NCBI GenBank assembly: GCA_002179805.1
Contig: NAVB01001161.1
Coordinates: 1 to 31,000, forward strand
Source of the DNA: Acanthamoeba lenticulata
Taxonomy: Eukaryota; Discosea; Longamoebia; Acanthamoebidae
DNA length: 31,000 nucleotides
Direction: 5' to 3'
The notes beneath the pieces are model-generated. The model was not told the DNA's origin. It did no database searches and worked only from the letters and a program-made list of their open reading frames with translations. Positions 20,653 through 30,141 of the stretch are shown here, in pieces (positions within the stretch are counted from its first letter, which is position 1; each line of letters begins with the position of its first letter). Made by a program: the position numbers and the translations under genes.

Positions 20653-23600
20653 ATGGATAACCCCAACAATTTTCTGAACAGCCAGGAGTTGCTTGAATTT
20701 TTCGACTTGTACTTGCCCCATCTTTTTGCCATTTTTGTGTGTTGCGCCACCATTAACAAATTTATTATCAGGCCAGGGAATGAACTGATGAGTTTGAGCC
20801 AGAGCACGGCTTCCACGTTCTTCTCCTTCGGCGGCGACGGCAGCCTGTCTGGTGGCGGAGTCGATGGCGTTGGTGTTGGCGGCAGTGACGGGTCCTTCCG
20901 CCCGTTCCCACGAGAGCCTGCACTCTCGCGCTCTGGCTCGCCGCCGGTGGGGAGCCCCGCCAGCGCCACACAGGCCTGGGGCGGCCACTTTCAGGGTAGT
21001 GGCATGACCACCATGCACAGCAGCGACTACGCCAACCTCGACAGCCTCACCACCTCGAGTGAAGGGCTCGAGATGACGTTTGGCGGAGCCGGCGGCGACA
21101 ATAACTACGAGACTTGCTTTGGCTTCATGGGTGAGGACAACGACATTGGCAGCGGGAGCGGCGGCAGTCTGCTCGACCAGATGGTGAGCGGCCTGACGCA
21201 CGAAATCAAGCACGAGGTGGTAGAGGGACTCACACCACCCACCATGCCCACGATCTTTGAGCTTGAGGGCAGCGCCGCTAAGAAGCGTAAGCACGAGCCA
21301 GCACTCATGATGATGGCGCAACCCCAAACCGCCGGCTCGCCCGCGGCCATGCCATCGCCCATGCCCTCTCCCTCACCGGCCACATCGGCCATGTCGTCGC
21401 CACTCTCCGGATTCCAGCAGCAGCACGCGGCGGCCTCACCCACGTCCGACCCGCCGCGCCTCTATGCACAGCCGATGCCGGCCCCGCGGCCGCACACGTT
21501 CGAGCCCGGGGCGCCCAGCCTGCAGTCAACGGCGGCCGCCACGGCGATGGCGCTCTTCCCGCAGACGGCGTCATCGTCGTCCTCTGCGACAACGCTGCCG
21601 GTTGTGAACCCGGCGCATCAGCAACTGCTGCAAGTGCATCACCTCCAGCAGCAGCACAAGGAGCAGCTGGACAAGATGCGGCACGTCCAGCGGCAGCTCA
21701 TGCACCAGCCGGAGATGGCGGTCTACAAGCAGATGGACGCCGAGCAGAAGCTGCTCAAGCAGCGCATCGAAGAAGAGCTCCTGTTTCTCCACAAGATCAA
21801 CCGCTCGCACGTCCTTGAACCCCAGGACCTCCACAAGTACACCTTCCTCCGGCAGGAACTCGAGCTCCAGCTCCAGCAACTCGAGCTCTTCATGCGCGAG
21901 CTCCAGCTTCTCCTCCAGCCGCCCGCCCCTCGCTGGTACGCACACGCCCTAGCCTCTTGGGAGGAGGAGGAGGACTCCATTTCTCATCAACTGGTCGTGC
22001 TTTGGTGGTCAGTATTGCGGCGCTGGCCATCGTAAAGCAGCCCTTCCCGCTGGTGATCACCAAGGGCAAGGAGCTGCCCGAGCAGAACCTCCAGGTGCAG
22101 CTCTTCACCGGCTCGGCCGTCGACATCACCAACTATGGCTCTGTCCGGGCTTCCATGGTGCGCCTCGTTTTGCCTTTTTTTAAAATATATTTTATTATTT
22201 TTAACTGCAGGTAATAACTGTTCTTTTATTTTCCTTTCTGGTGGCTTTGCAGATCATCGATTCGCACCAGGTCAAGGGCGAGGACGTGGATAAGGCGCTG
22301 GGCGCCTGCATGCAGTCACTCGACCCGGTGACCCACATAGCGCAGTTCCCCCTCAAATTCAACATGGGCACCCGGAAGAGCTCCGTGACCATTAAATTCT
22401 CCATGCAGCTCCAGGTCCGTCTTCCTTCTTCCTTTGGCTCTCATTTTTATTAATATATTTCTTTATTCATTGCTAACGTTTGGGGCTCCGCTTGGCAGGT
22501 CGGGCACGGCGAAAACGCCATCGCAGCCACGGTCGAGAGCGAGATGTCGCGACATTTTGTGGTGATCACCAACGAGATCCAGTGGCAGGGCTCCGCCGGC
22601 TCCCTCCTCAAGCGAGACGCCTTTGACGGCCAGGTGGGGCTCCCGTCCCCCTCTTCTCCGCGTGCCTTGTGTACCAATGTTGTGCTGTGGTGCGCGGATA
22701 AACTGATCATCCAATCCTGTTGGGGGGTGCGAATGCACGTATGTGCAGCTTGAAATCACGTGGCCACAATTTGCCAACGCGTTGCAGCGACACGTGTTGA
22801 AGGCCACCAAGCAGGACCCCGTGCGGCCTGTTCGCTGCATGTCTGGCTACGACCTCAAGTACATGCGCGCCAAGTTCTTTGGTACTGCCAATCAGTCTCC
22901 CTCCCCAGCCCTCGATCACTTTACTGAGCTTCGATGATGATCTGACCGCGGGGGACACAATTGATCCAGGCGGGAAGGACATGATCTCGCAGAAGGACTT
23001 TGATGCCTTCTGGACGTGGTTTGGCAAGAACCTCCAAATCCTCCGCTACCAGCGCCATATCGCCAGCCTCTGGCAGCAGGGGTGCGCTCCACGTCACCAT
23101 CACCATTCCCATCGCACCTCTATTGTCACCAAGCCACTGACCGTCGTCTTCACGATCAGGCTCATTTATGGCTTCTTGACGCGAGTCGATGTAAATAACG
23201 CGCTGAACGGCCAAGAGCCCGGCACCTTCCTACTGCGGTACACACAGCCCCTTTGTGGAGATACAGAAGAAGAAGAAGAAAAGAAGATGCTGATGGTGGC
23301 GATAATGACGGGGTTGGGCCGCAAGGTTCTCGGAACGGCACTCGGGTCAGTTCGCGATTGCTTACGTGGGGATGGAGAAGCCCCACAAGATCAAACACTA
23401 CCTCGTCCAAAAGTCGGACACTGCCGGTAAGTGGGTGATCAATGAACGCTAAGAAGAAGAAGAAGAAGGAGAAGCTCACGTAACCATCCATCCATCCATC
23501 CAGGAGCGAAGAAGACGCTGCCGGACTTCTTGGGAGAGTGCCCGCAGTTCCGGTTCCTCCTCCAGCTGTCGACGAACCCAACGACGGGCGAGGCCGTCTT

Positions 23601-23688
23601 CCGCAAACTGCAGAAGGACGTGTGCCTCAAGCCCTTCTACTCCAAGCGCGACCCACCCCCGAGTGGCAGTGGCTACGACCCCCTCTGA
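20653..23688 (+). CDS. STAT-family transcription factor
   Basis: STATs are latent factors that dimerise by SH2-phosphotyrosine contact and then bind DNA. Traced exons: 20653-20708, 20772-21935, 22013-22157, 22253-22414, 22499-22633, 22749-22881, 22970-23081, 23160-23237, 23326-23426, 23504-23688; total 756 residues. The start is MDNPNNFLNSQELLEFFDLP. Residues up to about 290 are low-complexity (Gly, Ser, Pro, Ala) with a candidate nuclear signal AAKKRKHEP. A Gln/Leu-rich coiled coil follows (about 310-400). The STAT DNA-binding region includes PFPLVITKGKELPEQNLQVQ, FPLKFNMGTRKSSVTIKFSM and FVVITNEIQWQGSAGSLLKR. The linker is WPQFANALQRHVLKATKQD. The SH2 domain has PGTFLLRFSERHSGQFAIAY, with the conserved Arg. 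The protein ends SGSGYDPL; the Tyr, fourth from the end, is the best candidate phosphosite. Closest in layout to Dictyostelium STATs. Confidence 0.9.
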
Positions 23689-23872
23689 GCGACACATCAA
23701 CGAGAGACCTCATGCCAAAACAGAGTTGAGTTGCTTTTGATTTATAAAGCAGGAGAAAGTCCTCAAACACGACTCTCGCGCTGAGTGAAAAGAACAAGAA
23801 GTGGATACGCCTTAGAACTCCTCTGCTGCTAGAGTCAGCTCCATCGAGAGAAGACGCGTCTTCGTTGTGAGA

Positions 23873-24184
23873 TCACCTCTGTAGGAGAATGTAAGACAGC
23901 TCGTTTGAGAGTAAACAATGGCGTACCTCTTGCAGCTGAATGAGTTCAGTGAGGCTGCTGAACTCTGTTGCTACGCGTACAAGAGACATTCTCATCTCTT
24001 CGAAGTAAAATCTTCGCTGCCCCATCAGCTCTTCGAATTGCTTTTGCATCTGTCCTTGCAGTTGCTGCATCTGTCCTTGCAGTTACTGCATCTGCTCCTG
24101 CATCTGCTCCCGCAGTTGCTCCTGCATCTGCGCTTCAAAGGCCTCAGGCAGGCGATCTTTTAGACTTGCCGTTGGGTTGGCCAT
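23873..24184 (-). pseudogene. Small Gln/Met-rich coiled-coil ORF interrupted by a stop codon
   Basis: From an ATG at 24184 the frame reads MANPTASLKDRLPEAFEAQM and then repeated QxQMQ units, with codon 34 a TAA (24085-24083). The same frame then stays open for 70 more codons (LQGQMQQLQGQMQKQFEEL and on to SNELSYILLQR, stop at 23873). In the adjacent copy of the repeat the same codon is CAA, so one base change (CAA to TAA) explains the break. The full product would be about 103 residues, largely a coiled coil. It could be a pseudogene, a sequencing error, or two pieces of which only one is used. No known family was recognised. Confidence 0.4.
24047..24088 (-). repeat. Two 21-base tandem units encoding Gln-rich repeats
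   Basis: Units at 24047-24067 and 24068-24088 differ at one base, which changes CAA (Gln) to TAA (stop) on the minus strand. Looser CTG/CAT-rich copies continue to about 24130. Confidence 0.8.
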
Positions 24185-24226
24185 GGTGCACAGCTGATCG
24201 GGAACTGTTGCTGCAGGTCTAGTAGA

Positions 24227-25420
24227 TCATGCCTTCTGGTTCCCGTTGAATCGAAACTTGCTTCCCGCCAAAAGTGTTGCAACTGCGAAAAGCTTGACAC
24301 GGTGGTGAATATTCACTGGATTGCTGGATCCAATCACTGCACTACGGCAGATCTCGAATCCTTCCCGGGTTCCAACTTCATCAGCCGATTCATCAATGGA
24401 GGCAGTGATCACAAGCCCCATAGCTAGCATCTCAAGTTTCAGGAGCTGCTTCGGTTGTGCAAAACAAATGCAGGCCAGGACCATGGCCACCTCTATTGGA
24501 GAAGCAAGGCAAGGGGGCACTTGCAGGTGTGCAGTGGATGAACCGCCATCAGGACTGGGCTCTGTGTAGGAAATCGCTTCCACATAGAACTGTGGAGTGA
24601 AGCCGGTCACGTAGGCGTCATTGGCCCATTGGTCCACAAGGTCACGCTCCCAGGCCATTGAATCTTTAAGGCCAACGTTTACCTGCACCTGCCCTGACTT
24701 GGTAGCTCCCTTGACAACCAGGGTCAAGAGTTGAGGCCGCTGATTTGGATGTCACTGTTGAGGAAAAACTGCAGGTCTATCGCACGTTCGACAGGTCCAT
24801 CAGGGTTAAAGTACACAACATAGGTGTGTCTTGGTAGTAGATATAGTCCTCACCTGAGCTTTCTTGCCAGCGGCGAGTCTGCATTCACCAGAGCTGACAG
24901 AGTCGCCTTGGGAGGCGAGTGTGTTGCCGGTGAAGTTGAAGTTCTATCAAGAACCAATTGAGTGAGAAGTCATTATGCATATCCAACAGAGACAACATAC
25001 CCCATTCACTTGGTTCAACTCCAGCGTGAAGGCGGGGGAAGCCAGAGGGCGAACAACGTAGGAGCAGCAACCATCACAGGAGTAGGAGAGTTTGAACAAC
25101 CACTACCAGGAAAGCAGCAGATATGCAAGCTGCACTCTGTCTTCAAGTCTGCATACACCTGAGAAGAGTTGTTCGCGTGGAGCCATCAATGTGTTTTGGC
25201 TGAAGTAAAGGCGAAGTACCTGCGCCGTCTTGAGGGGGTCAGCTCCTGCGATCAACTGAAGTGTGTACAGGACAGCGGCAGCTGCGAGGAGCACGAGCGC
25301 ATTGTAGTGATGTCTGGACGGGCTTGTGGATATTGAGTACTCGCAGCAGTGTTCTTGATTCGCGGATAAAAAGATGTTTGGTTGACGTGGGGTGATGTCA
25401 TCATAATCCATGCTACACAT
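24227..25420 (-). pseudogene. Possible single-pass membrane protein gene with frame breaks
   Basis: An exon from 25420 encodes MCSMDYDDITPRQPNIF, then one hydrophobic span NALVLLAAAAVLYTLQLIAG, ending at a donor GCGCAG|GTACTT (about 25218). Downstream, coding-like minus-strand pieces appear in different frames: YVVRPLASPAFTLELNQVNG before a donor GTATGT, NFNFTGNTLASQGDSVSSGE, TYVVYFNPDGPVERAIDLQ, FFLNSDIQISGLNS, and LTLVVKGATKSGQVQVNVGL continuing to a stop at 24227. They look like beta-strand sequence of a lumenal or extracellular domain after a signal anchor. The last two pieces abut in different frames with a TGA between and no GT-AG pair to join them. The exon after the membrane span also cannot be joined in frame by good sites. 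I read it as a decayed gene or a stretch with indel errors. The family was not identified. Confidence 0.35.
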
Positions 25421-25493
25421 TTTATCTGTAGTTGCTCTTCACATACATCATTAATCGCCACACTGTATTTGATAAAATGGCCAAGTCATACAA

Positions 25494-28400
25494 TCACTTG
25501 TAGTGGAACTTGATCTTGAGGAGGTACTTGATGTTGATCTGGGCCGGATCGTAGACGATGTACTCGTTGTAGAGAAGGCTCGACCCGACGGCGTCCGAGC
25601 TGACGGGCGCGCCGCAGGGCACCTTGACGCCCTCCTTGGTGAGCACGGCCGTGGTCGGGTCGGGCTCGGTCTGGCCGCAGCCCTTGGTCGAGTGGAAGCC
25701 CGCTGGCGGGCGGTCCATGTACTTGGAGTGCCGGAGCTGGTACATGTCGCCCAGCGCCACCTCGGACAGGATCATGATCCCCACGTCGTTGGTTGGCGAC
25801 GTGAAGCAGTAGTTGGCCGACTTGCTCGCCATGTCCGCAAAGTACACGCCCTTCCCAAACTGTGTGTCCGCACAAGGTCCACGTTAGCCTCTCCAGCGCG
25901 GGGCGAGCCCATCTGGGCGGCGCAAAGCTGCGTACCATGTAGCCCGTGGAGGGGGCCTCGGGCGGGGCGATGCGGAGGCCCTGCGAGAGGATGCCCACCC
26001 AATTGGTGAGGCGCGAGCCGTGCCAGAGGAGCATGCGGTTGTGCAGCTTGGCCCACTTGTCGTAGCGCTTGCGCTCGCCCTCGCGGTCGACGCGGAAGAG
26101 GTCGACCAGCTCGAGCCTGTACTGCGAGTGCGAGGGCGCGTGGGTCTGCTGGAGGTACTTGGCCACCAGCTTGAACTCCTTGTCCGTGGGCAGCACGGGC
26201 TCGATGTCGGTCCTGAGCTTCTGGTAATTGGCGTACATCACGTCGTCCGTGTCCTCACCCTCGCGCAGGAGCTTGATGGCCAGCTGCATCTCGGCCAGCG
26301 TGTCGAGCATCTCTGCGTGTGTGTAGGCGTCAGGTCCCGGTCACGCTTCGCCGTCTCATATGGGACGTCATGCGACGTACCGATCTTGGTCTTGACCAGC
26401 TCCTGGTTATCGATGATCGTCGGCCGCGACAAGCCAAAGGCGTGCGGCACAATCCTGCTCACGACGATGATGATCATGAGCAACTACTTCGTTCCCACAG
26501 AGCAGGTCAGGAGGCGCACGCACGTGTAAAACTGGTTGCTGAGGTCGATGAGCCGATGCTTGCGCTCTGTCTCGTCCATCTCCTCGTCGTCGAGCGCCTC
26601 CTCGATCTTGCCCAGCACTTTGTACTGTGTGCGTGTCTCAACCGCATCAGTCTCGACCCATTTTTGAAGACGAAAACAGAGCCAGTGACACGTACGCCCT
26701 GCTTGATGGTGGCCTCGGAGAGGCGGCCGAGCGGCATCTTGTTGATGTCGATCTCCATCTCGGCCATCGTCTTCTCCATGTTCTCCATGTTGAAGATGAG
26801 GCCCAGCAGGTTCTTGACGCGCTCGTCCTGGAGCTGCGACGGCTTGTTGGGGTCCATCGACTTGGGCGTCTGCCCGGCCGTCGAGGACTCGTCGATGCCG
26901 TAGTCGATGTCGACCGGGAAGTACTTGCCGGGCTGCTTCTCAAAGTCGTCCCGGTCGGCCCAGCGGTTGCCCGTCTTGTCCAAGTAGACCCTCTCAAAGA
27001 GGCGCACGGCCTTGTCGGGCCCGTCCTCGAAGCGGTCGAGCTTGGACGAGCCCACGCGCGTCCCGACGCGGCCCCACTTGCGCCACACGTGCCACCGGTG
27101 CGGACTCGACGACCCGCTGCCGGCCTGGCGCTCCTCGATGACCTGCAGGTTGTAGTACGCGTTGATCCCCGTCACCACGTCTTTGACGACGACAACGACG
27201 GTGACGATGATGACGTCAGAACCTCCCTTAAGGGCCCGTGGTGGGAAAGATAAAGCCGGCGGCGGCACCGGTCATGTTGAGGACGGCGTTGTAGCTGGTG
27301 CCGTCCTTGTCCACGTAGATGCTGCCGGTCTCTCTCAGGCCCGTCTTTTCGTCGACTGCGCTCACGTGTGTTTGCTCTCGAGTGAGCGCCACACACGACA
27401 GACAGAGATGGATTGGGGAAGAAGAGGCGCAAGCACGCACTGGCCGAGTTGCCCTTGACCACCATCTTGACGGTCTTGGCCTTCTTCTTGGGGCTCTGCG
27501 CGTTCAAGGCCGCCGCGCGCCGCTTCTTCTCCCGTTGCTGGTCGGCCTCGATCTCGGCCGCGGTCCTCTTCTTGACGACCTGCTTCTCCATCGTGAACTC
27601 AAACGTCTGGAGGTACTTGTTGCGCGTGTTCTCCGGCATCTTCCACTCAAGCCGCTCGATCGTGTCCTGCGTGAACGTGCACTTGCTCCACGCTGCACAC
27701 ACGTCGGTTCAGCTCGTCCACGCTGACGCCGATGTCGACATGGTCTCGAGGCTGGGGGGAGATGGTGGCGTACCGGTGGCATAGCCCGTGCAGCGGAAGC
27801 CGCCCTTCCAGGGGACGAGGCCCGTCGCGCCGCATTCGGGACACGGCGGCACGGCGCCAAAGAGCATGCCCTCGGCACAGCGGTCGAGCAGCTTCATCTT
27901 GCCGCCCTTGGCCGGCTGGTCGTTGAGCTCCAGCAGGGCCTTGAGCTCGTCCCGCGAGCAGTGCTTGCGCAGCTCGTCTTTGAGGGCCCAGAGCCGCTTG
28001 TTCTGATGCTTCATCGCCTCGTCTTCCTCCTCTTCCTCCTCTTCTTCCTCGGCCTCCTCGTCTTCTTCCTCTTCGTCATCTTGCTGGTCCCGCGGCTCCG
28101 ACTCGTGGCCGGCCTCGGCGCTGGCAAGCGCTTCCTCGAGCTCGTCCAGAGGCTCCGCCTTCTGCTTCTTCTTCTTCTGCTTACCGTCGGGGCCGCCATC
28201 CTCCGCTCCAGCGGCGTCCCGCTTGCGCTTCTTGCTGGGCGAGGCAGCGCCAAACGTGTTGAGGAGCTTCTCCTTGTCCTCCCAGCGGATCTCGTCGAGT
28301 CCCCTGCGCGCAATGCAAGCACCAGGCGGCATGAGGGCTGCGACTACGAAGAACTGGCAGGACATGATCATTGGGGGAAGCCACAAACGCACTTGATGGA

Positions 28401-29626
28401 GGGCGCGTCGGCGGCTTCGATGGTGTAGCGCTGGAGGAAGCACGGCAGGTGGTGCCACTCGCAGATCGTCCCGTCGCTGCGTCCGGCACATCATCAACAA
28501 CTACTACAACACATAGAAACAACAACTACAACGCGTCTTCACGTACAACTTGCGCGAGAAGGAGAGCTTGCCGATGCGCAGCTCGCCCTTGGGCACCTTC
28601 TTCCAGCACACGCGGCAGTTGGCGCGGTTGCTCGTGGCGTACTCCACCCTGAGGCACCGGTGACCAACAGCCCCGCGAGAAGGGCACCAATGTGTCGTCA
28701 GCATAACAAGAGGTCGCCTGACGGCGGTACAGGAAGAGAGAAGAAAACACGAACCGAGTGTAGATGCCCTTCTGCTTCTTCTTGGGCTCGCTGGTCGAAG
28801 CTTTGGGTGTCTCCTCGGCTTCGCTCTCGCCCGCTTCGGCCTCCTCATCGTCCTTGGCCTTGTCGCACGTCTTCCGCAGACGCTTCTTTTTGTTCTTCTC
28901 CTCCTCCTTGTTGCCCTCGCCCTTTCGCTTCTTTGTGCTTTTTTCTGTCTTTTTCTTCTTCTTCTCCTCTGCTTCGTCTTCTTCCTCGCCACTATCGCCA
29001 TCATCACCACTACACAGGAAGGACCGAACGTTCATGAGGAGCTCGCCCCAGCGGTTCTGGCCCTTGCCGTTCTTGCCAGCGCCCCAGTAGCTCTCTGTGC
29101 CCACGAGAGTTGAGGGTCAGCCACCACGAGAGGGCCACGAGGCAGAGGGCTCAAGCCAAGTACCCGCGCCCATGAGGCCCACGAGCTTGGCCGAGCCGGT
29201 GGAGCGCAGCACGCGGCGGGGCGTTTTGTGCTGCTTGAACTTGGCCATGAGGGCCTCGTACATGACGTCGTCGCGTACTTTGTCCCAGTCCTGCCTTATC
29301 GTGGCGCCCTTGGAGCGCCCGAGGCGCATGGCCTGCTTGGCCGTCTTGCTGAGCCGCACGGTGTCCTCCATCGGGGTGCCCACAAACTTCTGCGCCTGGA
29401 AGTAGTGGTCCTGCACACAGCGTATGTGTCCGTTCGTAGTTGAGCTCATATGACGACCACATGAAGGGGAGTCTAGTTAAACGAAACAACAAAAACGTAC
29501 CACGGTGGGCCAGCGCTTGCCATGCAGCTCAAAGGGATAGCGAGCGCCATTGGTCAGACAGCCATGAGGCGGATCTTGCGAGTTAAGCGCAATTCGCACC
29601 ACCTTCCCATCGTCGTCTTCTTTCAT
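25494..29626 (-). CDS. NADAR-PARP fusion: poly(ADP-ribose) polymerase with N-terminal NADAR (YbiA/DUF1768) domain
   Basis: PARPs transfer ADP-ribose from NAD+ to targets, usually at DNA breaks. Exon 1 (29626-29501, 42 codons) starts MKEDDDGKVVRIALNS. The NADAR domain spans three exons: YPFELHGKRWPTV|DHYFQA, AMRLGRSKGATIRQDWDKV, DDVMYEALMAKFKQHKTP and ESYWGAGKNGKGQNRWGELL. An acidic/Lys-rich linker (about 28760-29010) follows. Next is a PARP-type zinc finger (NCRVCWKKVPKGELRIGK, then EWHHLPCFLQRY), PADR1 (CPECGATGLVPWKGGFRCTG), WGR (WHVWRKWGRVGTRVGSSK), the helical regulatory domain (KPSQLQDERVKNLLGLIFN) and the catalytic domain. The H-Y-E triad is intact: His in LLWHGSRL (26022-26020), Tyr in GVYFAD (25844-25842), Glu in YNEYIVYD (25565-25563). 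BRCT is absent. The upstream in-frame Met at 29686 is possible but less likely. Many short introns; exact length not computed, about 1000 residues. Confidence 0.92.
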
Positions 29627-30141
29627 CTTTAGCGCCGACGTCTGCAGCTGACAACTAGACAACTGAAAACTGCCGTGCCACAGCACCCCTCCCTTATTTT
29701 ATGTTCTCGTGGTCATTACAATTCGAAGAAGACTTTGCACAGAACTTTTGCAGACAAAAACCAGGCACCTAAAAACCAGCTGCTCGTTGGACCGCTGTCG
29801 CTGCCCCACCGGTGTGGGCGAGCTTGAGGACGCGGCCATGCGCGACTACCAGGAACAAAACTAGACTCGGGCCCAACTCGTGGCCATCAATCTGTGCATC
29901 CAGGCACATTTTAGTTCTTCATTTCCCTTTTCATTTCTTTTAATATGCTGAGCAAAGAGAAAATAAAGAAAAACGATTTCGCTGCACCAGCCCTTCACTG
30001 CAGTCGCCATTTCACGCAGCCGAGCCGACAACCAAAAGCAAAACGAGCCGCGGCACGATTGATTCATTATTTACAGAACCACGCCTACGCGTCGATACTC
30101 CACTCGCTCCACCCCCACGCAACACAACACAACACAACACA
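29627..30141. other. Divergent intergenic region between PARP and the VIT-domain gene
   Basis: The two genes point away from each other, so both promoters should lie here. A short open tail at about 29785-29865 on the plus strand reads like the end of a protein (ELEDAAMRDYQEQN then stop) but has no upstream frame. An AT-rich segment lies at about 29915-29980. The stretch before the VIT start is built of AACAC units. Confidence 0.45.
30121..30140 (+). repeat. (AACAC)4 repeat in the 5' leader
   Basis: Four exact AACAC units end one base before the ATG of the VIT-domain gene at 30142. It is an unstructured, A/C-only leader directly in front of the start codon. Confidence 0.9.

Noticed and set aside
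29782..29865. Short coding-like tail on the plus strand ending ELEDAAMRDYQEQN
   Set aside because: No in-frame exon or splice acceptor upstream could be supported; too short to call.
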